The position numbers were made by a program, and so were the translations under genes. From Pomphorhynchus laevis (lineage: Eukaryota > Acanthocephala > Palaeacanthocephala > Echinorhynchida > Pomphorhynchidae), in assembly GCA_012934845.2 (NCBI GenBank), contig WNNJ02003593.1, forward strand, positions 248,001 through 312,000: a stretch of DNA of 64,000 nt. The letters run 5' to 3'. The notes beneath the pieces were generated by a model. That model was not told the origin of the DNA. It searched no databases and worked only from the letters and a program-made list of their open reading frames with translations. Shown piece by piece: positions 57,201-64,000 of the stretch. Each line of letters starts with the position of its first letter. Within the stretch, counting starts at the first letter, position 1.

Positions 57201-58172
57201 TGTTATTATTAAATATTAAGAATTAAAAAATATATTAAAATTATAGAAACACGTCCCGATTAATTAAGCTAATTAACTAAAATAAAGAAAAAAATACTAG
57301 AAAAATTATTTTTAATGAAAAGTATTATAAAGTTTTTAAATTATACATTTGAATTATATCTTCTTAACAATAAGAAATTACAAAACTATTAAGAATAGTG
57401 TAGTTTACCTGAATATTAATAATATAGCAATATGTAGTATTTAAATCATAGATAAAATTATGTGCAAATTACATTCAAATTATAATTTGTATTCAAAGTA
57501 TACATTTAAATATTATCATTTCTTTATGATATGATATCATAATCTTAGTAAATATTATTACATTTAATATTATAAGAATTAATATTATTAAATCTCATTA
57601 TGATAGTATATTATGATATAAAGTAAAATTAGATGCGTGCAGAATCAAACCTTTCTAAAACTTTAAGATATTTCCACACGATATGAAATCCAATCTGTTT
57701 GACACAAAATTAACATTTAAATATTTTATATTAACAAACAAAGTAAATCAAGTAAGGCAGATATAAACGTAAAATAACATTTATAAATTAAAAATTATAA
57801 TTTTTAAAATAATTAGTACAAGGAATTCAACATACCATTTGAAATTTACTTTTATAGCGAGCGCCTATATGAACAGGTCCCACATAGTCCATATTTGATG
57901 GCCTAATTGGATACTAAACCGTAAACGAGAAATATATAGAAATGAAGGAACTCGTAAAGAATTAATAACAAACTTGTAAAATGAATAAATCTGAATTGTT
58001 GGGAGGTGTGCACAAGTATACATCTAACTAAATCAGAGTGACTGATAAATTAAAATGTCAATCATCAATGAACCTCTTTGACAACATAGTCATTATCTTC
58101 ATCATTCAAATCGTCTTTGACTTTGGTTTCAAGATACGGACAAGATTCACATAAATCTTCTACTTTAATCAT
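36238..58172 (-). CDS. POLR3E: RNA polymerase III subunit RPC5 (POLR3E/Sin family), multi-exon
   Basis: RPC5 is a nuclear Pol III subunit that pairs with RPC4 in initiation and termination. Clear coding exons (minus strand, 5' to 3'): 58172-58074, 58027-57974, 57913-57836, 56911-56793, 51679-51474, 51423-51129, 40644-40239 and 36876-36739. Diagnostic matches to animal RPC5 are VVKE-LDVYL, ILQ-YPIRPSNM, KFQM-LELDLMVD with HEKGEQMAQNVDG, YES-GLVDKQT, YPLRNIFHMRPS, SVRFSQ with EEPWNH, YPAIVDRQSALW and FKLSELRMRI. All joins among exons 1-6 are in phase with GT-AG sites. Tentative exons are 49643-49565, 49513-49454, 44092-44045, 43929-43891 and a terminal 36273-36238. The central winged-helix stretch before YPAIVDRQ was not found. 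Introns are packed with TEs and a satellite. No frameshift is seen in the clear exons. Confidence 0.88.
36739..36876 (-). other. POLR3E: POLR3E penultimate exon
   Basis: Acceptor attttag, donor aag|gtaatt; 138 bases, 46 codons, phase 0 on both sides, following phase 0 from the exon ending at 40239. IRRAMCTLLLDRYCFTYRQL aligns with the C-terminal winged helix of RPC5 (..RQVLLEIFSKNYRVRR..). This exon places the satellite array inside an intron. Confidence 0.7.
36877..37703. other. intronic AT-rich DNA between POLR3E exon and satellite
   Basis: Unique-looking AT-rich sequence. Near 37440-37480 'tagaaaactt' is doubled. The end (37684-37703) already resembles part of the satellite unit. Confidence 0.4.
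37704..40135. repeat. 163-base satellite array, 15 units
   Basis: Units beginning aagtcagtatttaaggtg start at 37704, 37867, 38030, 38193, 38356, 38519, 38682, 38845, 38995, 39158, 39321, 39484, 39647, 39810 and 39973. The spacing is exactly 163 except for the ninth interval: the unit at 38845 lacks 13 bases (ttttaatatatta), giving 150. Units are nearly identical. Visible variants are c/t in 'gatttt(c/t)aatg' (t in the units at 38030, 38193 and 38682), one 'ataatg' for 'attatg' in the second unit, and one 'gcgtat' at 39236. Each unit ends in an internal doublet of 'taatacatttttataa'. No open frame. It lies in a POLR3E intron, about 100 bases downstream of the donor at 40239. Confidence 0.95.
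40239..40644 (-). other. POLR3E: POLR3E large 3' exon (136 codons)
   Basis: Acceptor gtattcatag ends at 40645; strong donor tta|gtaagt at 40238. YPAIVDRQSALWDKRSKLL matches the K-HP-VV-RQ-LW block of RPC5, and FTVRFWFKLSELRMRI matches its C-terminal winged-helix start. Starts in phase 2 and ends in phase 0. The frame reads on into the intron to a stop at 40194, but the donor and the match of the next exon argue against that end. Confidence 0.8.
40645..41450. other. AT-rich intronic DNA
   Basis: Contains a fragment of a PLE 3' region near 40930-40950 (catcctgatgacctttcatt). Otherwise nothing recognised; the missing POLR3E exon upstream of YPAIVDRQ was not found here. Confidence 0.35.
41452..41520 (+). 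promoter_or_regulatory. three tandem ~21-base units with a TATA-like motif in front of the PLE
   Basis: The phrase aaaagggtatatttccgtta recurs three times from 41457, the last unit reading aaaagggtataaatagag. It is immediately followed by the open frame of the Naiad-like PLE. It could be part of the element's 5' regulatory region, since PLEs often carry repeated leaders, or chance slippage. Confidence 0.35.
42657..42948 (-). mobile_element. 3' fragment of an RLE-type LINE inserted in the PLE
   Basis: The minus strand reads KKSKYNERITIVERSSFHPF then MSTVGGLRPTANSTLKQVAK, the same C-terminal block as KAKYSERIALVERGSF..FSTSGGMG at 55.7 kb. It replaces about 60 bases of the PLE frame between motif C and the C-terminal region. 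A short 'catctagg' occurs at both edges (42664 and 42946), possibly a target-site duplication. Confidence 0.75.
43359..43417 (+). ncRNA. pseudoknot-like conserved core of the PLE 3' untranslated region
   Basis: Two interleaved complementary pairs: 43359-43366 (ttggcccc) with 43392-43399 (ggggccga), and 43368-43377 (ctgctatgtt) with 43408-43417 (agcatagcag). The order is A, B, A', B', an H-type pseudoknot. The same strings occur in several solo 3' ends on the minus strand. No known ribozyme core residues could be matched, so this is a structural prediction only. Confidence 0.4.
43891..44092 (-). other. POLR3E: two tentative POLR3E microexons
   Basis: 44092-44045 (48 bases, acceptor gatttag, donor cgt|gtaaat) reads LHFDDIHEALRGIGQR, resembling the ID..AVLRGIQK part of RPC5. 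43929-43891 (39 bases, acceptor tcatag, donor ggc|gtaagt) reads VSSYFNIKVKIYG. Both are phase 0 on each side. The first is plausible from sequence; the second rests on splice sites alone. Confidence 0.35.
44100..44780. other. intronic AT-rich DNA
   Basis: No exon, element or repeat recognised. Confidence 0.35.
44780..46075 (-). mobile_element. cluster of solo Naiad-like PLE 3' ends
   Basis: Terminal tags (tagctaactgagtctacg) occur at about 44790 and 45380, with further partial copies at 44900, 45590 and 45880-46070. The core ..ctgctat..ggggccaaatacatg.. is partly kept at 45176-45250 and 46010-46050. An exact 14-base foldback aacgtatttccttt / aaaggaaatacgtt lies at 45247-45280. 44737-44770 and 45340-45374 share 'acattttccatacatatcaa', so the two copies may stem from one local duplication. 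Confidence 0.7.
45686..45850. mobile_element. small MITE-like element with agctggatc termini
   Basis: Starts agctggatcaaagaaaatgg and ends tgatccagct; the 9-base termini are inverted. The interior has a doubled 'agaaaattactaggtaattt' block. Related single ends occur at 16742, 17282 and weakly at 180, so it is a family. Confidence 0.6.
46349..48746 (+). mobile_element. hAT transposon of the ZBED5 type, degraded
   Basis: The right terminus on the reverse strand is CAGTGGTCCCCAACC, typical of hAT elements; the left one (46349) is a decayed version with caacccccggtc. Transposase pieces: ATG 46655 (MSKRPSILEKFLEKT); BED finger CIICGKDL..LRHLKTKH (46868-46950); LQVDESTDKALLLVFVRYIY (47295-47355), the first catalytic Asp region; CIIHREMLASRKMD; ATVYDxLSRLPFLCDVFGFL (47850-47910); and a C-terminal dimerisation block GFSVVSATKTKSGNR (48400-48445). 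At least five stops or frameshifts occur. Lies in a POLR3E intron in reverse orientation to the gene. The flanks are PLE sequence. Confidence 0.85.
48955..49200 (-). mobile_element. C-terminal fragment of a Naiad-like PLE
   Basis: Reverse of 43010-43150: 'caattcttaaaatttcatta' through 'atggtatgcatgaatgctca', then the 'catctttacgatataaatta' block. A short G+C-richer insert, 49130-49190, interrupts it. 46290-46348, left of the hAT, is a shorter copy of the same piece. Confidence 0.75.
49201..49453. other. short direct repeats, intronic
   Basis: The phrase 'ttggttttatta' recurs five times between 49209 and 49320 with variable spacing, probably slippage from the PLE piece on its left. Confidence 0.5.
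49454..49643 (-). other. POLR3E: two tentative POLR3E exons
   Basis: 49643-49565 (acceptor attcag, donor att|gttaga) joins in phase 2 to the exon ending at 51129 and reads (P)DLRFKEDYRSNQGATRDRMS. 49513-49454 (acceptor ttgtag, donor cgt|gtatgt) reads LLCFRKFGSLDIGKIKQATR, which loosely resembles the LR.LPL.D.IK part of RPC5. The intron between them would be 51 bases. Phase fits; homology is weak. Confidence 0.3.
49845..49876. repeat. perfect 14-base hairpin
   Basis: atgttcaagtgatt (49845-49858) is the exact reverse complement of 49863-49876, with a 4-base loop. Confidence 0.85.
49970..50470 (-). mobile_element. two solo Naiad-like PLE 3' ends
   Basis: 49975-50150 begins with the tag taagtctacgtatttta; 50160-50440 contains 'catacgatgtatcagaataa', 'aggaggaactgctatgctat' and 'caacatagcagcg'. 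The second copy keeps pairing B of the pseudoknot but not pairing A. Confidence 0.7.
50699..50778. mobile_element. 80-base palindromic MITE-like element
   Basis: gatagctcctgctatcatca at 50699 is mirrored by tgatagcaggagctatc at its right end (50762-50778). The arms differ by a 3-base insertion. A related single end (gatagctcaagctatcatca) sits at 63177-63202. Confidence 0.75.
51000..51080 (-). other. intronic segment with a strong donor-like site
   Basis: The minus strand reads cgtcgatg|taagtac, with a donor-like gat|gtaagt near 51031, preceded by a short open stretch. It fits no RPC5 block I know, so it may be an unrelated short exon or chance. Confidence 0.2.
51129..51679 (-). other. POLR3E: POLR3E exons 5 and 6 with a 50-base intron
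   Basis: Exon 5 (51679-51474) reads GLVDKQTIVSSNVHNAND and YPLRNIFHMRPSDTPLDRAD; exon 6 (51423-51129) reads VSVRFSQKNAFENDILEQRR, SEEPWNHMAYL and an acidic tail. Donor aatg|gttgta and acceptor tgatag give phase 1; a donor three bases further on is equally in phase. Exon 6 ends at cc|gtaaat in phase 2. These two exons give the best single match to RPC5. Confidence 0.9.
51680..52180. other. AT-rich intronic DNA with an ATTA simple repeat
   Basis: 51975-52110 is an almost pure tattaata tract; nothing else recognised. Confidence 0.5.
52180..52332 (-). mobile_element. solo Naiad-like PLE 3' end (terminal half)
   Basis: Begins 'aaatcagctaactgagtcta' and runs to 'gaattgactaataaataaca', where it is cut by the palindromic element that follows. 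Its other half may continue beyond that element. Confidence 0.7.
52333..53073. mobile_element. element with palindromic ends (tagcgctgttcaa) carrying an RLE-LINE tail
   Basis: The left end, 52333-52370, is itself a palindrome (aaactagcgctattcaaa, then ttgaacagcgctagttt). The right end, 53053-53073 (tttgaactagcgctgttcaaa), is the inverted form of 52351-52370. Between them, 52974-52699 on the minus strand encodes KYFKKAREIEHASFTPIVYS then TLGGVGPDG, an RLE-LINE C-terminus. It may be a non-autonomous DNA element that captured, or was entered by, a LINE fragment. Confidence 0.55.
53085..53690 (-). mobile_element. two solo Naiad-like PLE 3' ends in tandem
   Basis: 53100-53345 runs from the terminal tag to 'aaactgctatgttatcaagt'. 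53360-53690 is a second copy with 'ctggtatgctatcgg', 'cagcatagccg' and 'aacgtatttcctctga'. Confidence 0.7.
53691..55421. other. AT-rich POLR3E intronic DNA
   Basis: Mostly unassigned. 54081-54320 is less AT-rich and contains a 73-codon plus-strand frame (MNDGSVVTTILYMASKPDVK..). Another frame there reads NHQNKTFYCCRTHFAIVHKL; it could be TE debris, but I cannot assign a family. Confidence 0.35.
55422..56663 (-). mobile_element. RLE-type LINE, C-terminal 413 codons in one open frame
   Basis: The longest open frame of the window after filtering shadows. It begins LQRLDYVAKVDPHVAFAGLI (post-RT thumb), then SGASSWLSALPLKHENFHLS, a zinc motif CICGTRVSVAHSLSC (C-x-C-x7-H-x3-C), RHNAVRDIISHYLS, then SARLDIVCSG..RTFFDVNVFAAPAQS, the PD-(D/E)xK-like nuclease block, HKKAKYSERIALVERGSF, STSGGMGIEAERLI and a Cys/Arg-rich tail. 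The RT palm is absent, so it is 5' truncated, yet it has no stop, suggesting a recent insertion. It lies in a POLR3E intron on the same strand as the gene. Copies of its C-terminus are at 42657 and 52699. Confidence 0.8.
56793..56911 (-). other. POLR3E: POLR3E exon 4
   Basis: Acceptor tgttaag, donor gag-ag|gttaat; 119 bases, ending in phase 2. LELDLMVDTNSRNYSHEKGE and QMAQNVDGN align with the VELEMAIDT.N.NY...KGEQ.A.NVDG block of RPC5. Confidence 0.9.
56912..57835. other. POLR3E intron 3, AT-rich
   Basis: No element recognised. An A/T palindrome-like tract (agatatatctatatat) lies near 56990-57045. Confidence 0.4.
57836..58172 (-). other. POLR3E: POLR3E exons 1-3
   Basis: Exon 1, 58172-58074 (ATG at 58172-58170; ends DEDNDYVVKE; donor gag|gttcat). 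Exon 2, 58027-57974 (LDVYLCTPPNNSDLFILQ). Exon 3, 57913-57836 (YPIRPSNMDYVGPVHIGARY..). Introns of 46 and 60 bases, all phase 0. Residues before DLNDEDND in exon 1 do not match other RPC5 starts, so an upstream or alternative first exon is possible. Confidence 0.85.
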
Positions 58173-58640
58173 GTTTCTGAAAGTAAAATTGTAAAATTTT
58201 AAAATAAATCCAGATAAAATGGTGATAATTTAGCTAACAACTAAGTTAACTTAACGAAATAAAATACCTTTTAAAATCAATCAAGAACGGAATTTATTTA
58301 ACATGTTCAATTATAAATGTAATGAAATTAAACAAATATCACTAAATATTTCTGAATTTATTAATAAAGAAGTCATCTTAACTGTAGATTGAACAAAAGA
58401 ACAAAAAATAATCTTTAAATTTATTTTAGCTTTTTTTATTAAGAAATTTGACGTTTTATCAAATGCTACTTAATGAAGTAGCATTTGTTTTACATGTACG
58501 ATTATTATATTATTATATTATTGTACGATTATACAATAATATTTTCTTAAAAGTGAACTGATAGTGAACAAATGGGGTTAACAGAATGAGGTTAAATAAG
58601 GGTACAAAATTAGAAAAAACAATATCGTCAAAAACTGTCC
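58173..58640. other. 5' flank of POLR3E
   Basis: AT-rich. A short foldback 'aatgctacttaatgaagtagcatt' lies near 58460-58485. No TATA box stands out. Confidence 0.4.
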
Positions 58641-61030
58641 ATGAACATGTCTTCTATGAAAACTGACAGGGGATCAAATCCCTATAGCTTACATTAGTGC
58701 GCCGCCTTCTGTCTAAACTACTCAAGGCCTCTCACACACCTGAGGGTGCAGTCGAAGCGTACTATGGAAGGTAATCGCGAAATAATGAGCTTACGAAACC
58801 TAGGTTTTTGCTCAGCGTATCTAGGCTTTCTCACTTAATATCATATACTTGGCCCGTTTCGGGATTCATTTAGCTTTCTTCAGTTCAATTTTGAATTATC
58901 TCAAGTCTGGTCCGGTCGACCATTAAACCATACTGGTAACCCATACGTATTTTACTCGATGCGTATAGGCAGGGAGTGGTTGACTGTACTATATAGATTA
59001 GAGAGCTAAAATTGCTAGTCTCTTTAGTTTTCGCGTTGTCGCATGGGCGCTATTAAAGACAAACACATGCAATTTAGATGAGTTGAGAATAAAATTGGAC
59101 GAGGTAAACTGTCTACATATATGCACCTGTACAGGGCTGTGGTATCATCAAAATAAACTACTAAATGTTGATCGCGTTTTAATGTCTTAAAGAGTACGAT
59201 AGAAGCAGCAAGATGTAAGAGGGAGAAATTTGGGATCCATAAGGCGTACATGTGGTAGGGTGGAACTGACGAGCAAAAGGGTCGCCTTCATAAAAAGACC
59301 GCTTGGTGTACAGCAGTATCTTCACCAAGGCAACCCGAGGGACCTGAGAGAAGAGACAACAAAGGGAATAACTAAGTGATTGCGGTAAAATGCTGCGGAA
59401 AAATAAAGAAAAGCAGCCACAACGAGCTGATGACTGTTGTCCTGACAGAATCGGTGCACCTCACCAACTGTCAAATGGAGCGAGCGACCTTTGATAAACC
59501 CATGACAACTTAGTGGGATTAAGTAACGCCTACTTCGATGGTCGTGGAACCTACGCGCATGTGCTTTTTTGTAGATGGAGATGAGGGAATTTTGTAACGA
59601 AATAGGGCGCAGATCTTTAGGGCATGATACGACTTTTTTTTGATAAAAATCTTCTCTGGTTAATGTTGATGGCGGCAACATCGGATGGGGAGGCTAACTG
59701 CAGCGTAATGGCGACCCTTTTGTCTGACTGTATGTCAAAAGGTGACAGACCCCGAGTGGAGAGTTTCGCTAAAGATTTGGAGGTACCCAGAAGTGGACCC
59801 CTGGCGTTCAGGATATCGGCACCCGATAAATCCCTGATATAGATGTCACCTCAAGGCGAGACTTGTTTGGGAGATTAAGTGACTTCATAATTATGTAGTG
59901 TTAGTGATTCCTCCAAAACTTTGTCAAAGGCTATTCTGCCAATCCAACAAGATGCCTCTCTTTCCTGCAGGCAAACTTCTCATTCTTGAATATCTTCTAG
60001 AAGGAATACTGATATGGATTAAGACGAGCAATGCTCGACTTATATTTACTCAGCTGGAACCTATATAAAGAGCTCCAGTAATCTTTACAAAGGGACTATC
60101 TAAAGGAAACAGAGAGATTGTGAAGGTTTAACATTTTAGCTAGGACCGTGAATTTCGTTGCAGTAATTTGAATAAACGACCTTTATAGGTAGTTACAAGT
60201 ATCGCGAAAGCTTGCGAAGACAGATAGAAATTAAATCGGGTCGATCTCGAATTTCCTATGACTGGGATGAGTTGGATCGATGCCTGGAAGAGAACTACTC
60301 CAATTGGATCAAAGTGATACTTATCCTCATCAGCGTATCTTCCTCTTATCGTAAGCGAAGTGAGTTATGCGAGGTGGATAGTTGTTAGCGCGATTGTTCA
60401 GTACATGAAGGCAATGAAATCTCTATGCAATGAAAGGTAGAGATATTGGTTTATGTATAAGATAAACGTTCCTAGATATGCGAAGTGCTGCATTTGTCCA
60501 AACGACCAGATCTGTCGTTAAAATCAACAAGTAACATGTCATAGCCACTACCCAATATACTGTCCATGAGGTCATGATTCTTGTGAATATCCCGCGACCG
60601 AATTTAAATATTGTCTTTACTGATACGTTTATCGTTCTTCCAGAGTGTTATTGCTAAGCAAGACATGGCTAGACAAGAATAATTTAAAAGGATAGATGAT
60701 ATTAAATTGAATTTAACTAAGGTTAAGATACCTTGAGAAGAATGGGAGTGAGATGGGGTTATGTACGGAGTAAAGTGGGAGTTTATGTGCTATGTAATAA
60801 ACCGCGTAATGTCATGGGGTGACCGAATAGATCTAGTTTCCTGAAGGACTATAGCATCTGTATCTCGACCAGATAAAATACTAAGGGCAGAAGCACTTCC
60901 CGAATTCCACTGATGATGTTCAATAAAAACGGATCGGAATTACTTACCATGCAAAGGTGTCACTAGAAGATTCAGCAGTCCCACTTTTAGGTCCAGAGTG
61001 TGAAAGGTTACCCTTTGGGCCTCAGGCCCG
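58640..61030 (-). mobile_element. APE-type LINE, copy 3 (about 2.4 kb, strongly degraded)
   Basis: Same family as the copies at 24.5 and 31.9 kb. From the right: endonuclease remnants at 60950-60400, the pre-RT region 60350-59700, RT with LSCHGFIKGRSLHLTVGEVH and motif A VVAAFLYFSAAFYRNHLV (59520-59390), and motif C VVYFDDTTALY (59160-59130; ADD changed to FDD). The 3' end near 58640 corresponds to that of copies 1 and 2. Many stops. Confidence 0.8.
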
Positions 61031-61300
61031 AACAGCAAGAATACTGACAGCTTATTGACTGGTTGTGGGAATATCGTGTCACTTGTTAATTATCCTCCAC
61101 TTATTGTCCTCATTGGACATACAAAGTGCGGAGTGTTATTCTGTGAAGAAACCTTTTTTCTCGAGGCCGGTGCTGTAGATGTTGTGATTACAGGGTGTGT
61201 TATCATCGCCTCTGTCAGCCTACTCATCAAGATTTCGGTCGACTTCATATTATAAGAAATTTTTTGTCAATAATCATAAGGATATAGTTCATAAGGATAT
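61031..61300. other. unassigned segment, higher G+C
   Basis: May be part of LINE copy 3's ORF1 or spacer. A 66-codon frame (61055-61255) shows no family. Confidence 0.3.
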
Positions 61301-61304
61301 AGTT

Positions 61305-61526
61305 CCTACATTTCACGTTTCGACCTTATTATCTGCATACTCCGTACACTGGTGCTGATCGTCTTTGAACTCAGGAAGTATGTATCTTGATTCAACTACA
61401 CACCACTGGAGAAGCCAACCATTTAGATGTAGCGTTGAATCAAGATACAGACGTCCTGAGTTCAAAGACGATCAGCACCAGTGTACGGAGTAAGCAGATA
61501 ATAAGGGTCGAAACGTGAAATGTAGG
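61305..61526. repeat. foldback element with ~92-base inverted arms
   Basis: The left arm, 61305-61396, is the near-perfect reverse complement of 61434-61526; ends are cctacatttcacgtttcgac and gtcgaaacgtgaaatgtagg. The 37-base loop is unique. No coding capacity. Confidence 0.9.
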
Positions 61527-61529
61527 TCT

Positions 61530-61632
61530 GGGTCAGCAGCTGATGAGACCCACCCAGACTGATTAGTAGCGTCCTGCTGTATCAAGAATAGGAACAATAC
61601 CTGTGAGGATAATGTCGTGCCGCAATCAGAAG
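61530..61632. mobile_element. half copy of the ttgcggcac MITE
   Basis: Matches 63505-63602 nearly base for base: 'gattagtagcgtcctgctgt', 'aggaacaatacctgtgagga', 'aatgtcgtgccgcaa'. Only the right half is present, directly after the foldback element. Confidence 0.8.
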
Positions 61633-61639
61633 AATTTCA

Positions 61640-62035
61640 GCTCACAGATGCATTCAAGTTAAATTAATTTATCATTGAATCATTTAAACAATTTAATATA
61701 AGAAGGAAATATACTATTACACTGTTTGTTTCTACTAGTAGTATTATTTACTTATAATTAAATTATATCTACCTATAAAGGATTTAGGTCATTATAAGTT
61801 TTGCCACAATTTAAATTTTGATATAAATTTTTAACTTACGTTTTACTTCATTCATTAGAATATTTTATAAAATATACCTTTAAAATTTCGCGATTTTTAG
61901 TGAACGTAATAATAAAGATTTTATTAATAATAAAAAATAAATAACAGATAACAAGGGTCAACAGTTTAGGATAAGATTGACAATGAAATCTTAATTATTC
62001 TTCTGTATCCTCTTAGTAATCAAACCATTATTCAG
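61640..62035. other. AT-rich spacer
   Basis: Nothing recognised. Confidence 0.35.
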
Positions 62036-62800
62036 GCATCAAATCCATGGGGATCTGAGCCCCCAACCGATCCAACACACCGCCTTCCGACTGAACCACC
62101 TAGGGTCTTTCACCCCCGAATAATCCAGCCGATGCGGACAACTGGGTAAACGAGAGACGAGGAGCTTCAGGAACCTTAGTCTTTGCTCTGGGAGACGTCC
62201 TCTTGAAAAGAAGACTAATCCCGATAGTCCAAATGACCCAAATGCGCACCTGGGTTTTCCTTTTCAACGACAGATGCTGGGCCCGTTTCAGAGCCCACTT
62301 AGCTCTCTTTAGGATACGTTTGAGTCTATCCAGGTCAGCTTTCGGCGACCAGTTCACCGAATAAGTGAACCCCAGGTATTTTACTCTACTTGTGAAGGAA
62401 GGGAGTGGTTCAGAGGCAAATATGGAGAGCGCAGAGAGTGCTAGTCTCTTAAGTTTATTCTTCGTCGAAGGGGAGCCATAAAAAACTACCACTTGCGATT
62501 TTGCGGAGTTTAAAATAAGTTTGGATTGGGGTAGCTGCTCTTTTAATCTTGAAAAGAAACGGCTGATGTCCGAGACTACATCTTTGCACCTGCGTTCAGT
62601 GAACAGGGCTGTGGTGTCATCAGCGTACACCACTAGACGTTGTTCAGGTTTAAATATTTTAAATAGAATAATTGAGGCAGTAAGATATAAGATTGGAGAA
62701 AGTGGTGAACCTTGAGGCACACCCGTAATAGGGTAGAACTGACGCGCATCAGGGTCGTCTTCATAATAAAATCGCTTGGTGTACAACAGTATCTCCACTT
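62035..62800 (-). mobile_element. APE-type LINE, copy 4 (5'-truncated, best-preserved RT end)
   Basis: An open frame of 232 codons, 62798-62100, reads RFYYEDDPDARQFYPITGVP, QGSPLSPILYL (motif B), LVVYADDTTALF (motif C), SKLILNSAKSQVVVFYGS and VKYLGFTYSVNWSPKADLDR (thumb). It starts just after motif A and has no internal stop. The clean 5' cut is typical of LINE truncation on insertion. It is the best guide to the consensus of the family. Confidence 0.85.
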
Positions 62801-63430
62801 GTTACGATTAAAATTAAAATTTCGCGATTTCTAGTGAACGTGATGTTACATTTGGCGATACGATCTCTTTATTCTTACTCGCGTAAATTCATTCAGTAGT
62901 AATTTTTTTGACGTTACATGTGCTTTCAAGAATGCCTAGTTATGCTGGTATATACAATGGCTATAAGCCTCAAGCAGTATTTTCAAAAATAATGTTATTT
63001 TTCGTATTGCAATGTTATTATACAACATAAAATGATTGCTAAATTATATTTCACCTTAAATTAATAAAACAAATTAAACGGATAAAAGCATTTGTATAGA
63101 ACGTTTTAAATATATAGTTATTACAGGAACAAAGAAAGAAAAAAGTATCCGTTATCTGATAAAAATTCTATATTTCGATAGCTCAAGCTATCATCAGGAT
63201 TACAATAAAATATAACACTTTTTAAATGTTATATACTCTACAGTAGTCATCTAGTAAATATGTAATATAATAAAAAAGAAATACATTTTTAATGCAAATC
63301 TTACAAATCTTTGTATATCTTATATATATTAAATCATACAATCAAATTTTTTACTATATATTAAAAAATCATATTTAATTATTATAATATATTTACGTTC
63401 ACATTTAAATATTAAATATTATTATTCTGA
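62801..63430. other. AT-rich DNA with one palindromic half-element
   Basis: 63177-63202 (gatagctcaagctatcatca..) is one end of the palindromic MITE seen at 50699. Otherwise nothing recognised. Confidence 0.5.
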
Positions 63431-63602
63431 TTGCGGCACGATATTATACTCACAGGTATTGTTCCTATTCTTAATATAGCATGACCCTTCTAATCAGCAT
63501 GGGTGTGGTCTCATCAGCTGCTGAATCCACCCAGGCTAATTAGTAGCGTCCTGCTGTATCAACGATAGGAACAATACCTGTGAGGATAATGTCGTGCCAC
63601 AA
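63431..63602. mobile_element. 172-base MITE with ~50-base terminal inverted repeats
   Basis: The left end ttgcggcacgatattatact.. is the imperfect inverted copy of the right end ..gtcgtgccacaa; arms about 50 bases. A half copy is at 61530. No coding capacity, so it would depend on an element elsewhere. Confidence 0.85.
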
Positions 63603-64000
63603 CCTGACGAATTTCAGCTCATAGATACAATCAAGCTATATTAAATAATATGCTATATAATAAATATGTTATATAATAAATGTTATGCAATAAAATATTA
63701 TATAATAAATTTCTTACTTAGTAAATATGTAATAAAATAAATAACAAATACATTTTTAATGTAAATCTTACAAATCGCTGTATTATAAATTAGTTATAAA
63801 TTTATATAAAATACAAATGCCAATAATAAAGTTGTTCGAATGAATATGGAAATATGATGCACTGATGACAACTTTTAGTGCATGTCTTTAGGTTATATTC
63901 TTCTTGAATATGATTAGTAATATGATTATAAAATAATAATTTAATAATTTAAATAATTGATAAATAAATTTCATATTTATTTAATTAATAATTATTTTTC
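63603..64000. other. AT-rich end of window
   Basis: Short taaat/atata repeats; no gene seen. Confidence 0.35.

Overview
The window is very AT-rich eukaryotic DNA with spliced genes, short phase-compatible introns and several classes of metazoan transposable element: Penelope-like elements, RTE, CR1, other APE-type and restriction-like-endonuclease LINEs, a Ty3-type LTR element, a ZBED-type hAT and MITE-like foldbacks. There is no operon structure, ribosome binding site, phage or CRISPR. The base composition, TE mix and protein style fit an AT-rich invertebrate, probably an arthropod; I cannot name the species.

Host genes. (1) 1097-1939 (+) is an intact single-exon 280-aa protein: a Ser/Thr-rich leader followed by a glutathione-S-transferase fold that most resembles the bacterial SspA family. 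(2) 7760-15300 (+) is a spliced gene I reconstruct from four exons, all joined by phase-1 introns and including a 36-base microexon. It gives a 240-aa protein with no family I recognise. (3) 36238-58172 (-) is the RNA polymerase III subunit RPC5 gene (POLR3E/Sin family). Eight exons are clear from splice sites, phase and homology; three or four small ones and the last exon are tentative, and part of the middle was not found. Its introns hold a 2.4-kb satellite array, a Penelope-like element, a hAT element, LINE fragments and MITEs.

Mobile DNA, left to right: a ~0.3-kb duplicated repeat (2.6-3.7 kb), an RTE LINE (5.3-6.8 kb), tandem Penelope-like C-termini (6.8-7.5 kb), a restriction-like-endonuclease LINE tail (8.4-9.1 kb), many solo 3' ends of the Penelope-like family (9.7-12.0 and 16.9-17.2 kb), a shuffled Penelope-like block (17.3-19.1 kb), a rearranged Ty3 element in the order pol-LTR-gag (19.2-22.6 kb), a 309-base tandem repeat (22.6-23.4 kb), a ~1-kb inverted repeat (23.4-24.5 and 29.5-30.5 kb) around an APE-type LINE, a CR1 fragment, a canonical Penelope element with a broken active site (30.4-31.8 kb), and a second copy of the APE-type LINE (31.9-35.6 kb). 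The right end (58.6-63.6 kb) holds two more copies of that LINE plus foldback elements.

The most interesting signals are the SspA-like gene, the unknown phase-1 microexon gene, a 15-unit 163-base satellite inside a housekeeping-gene intron, and a conserved pseudoknot-like pairing in the 3' untranslated region of the abundant Penelope-like family.
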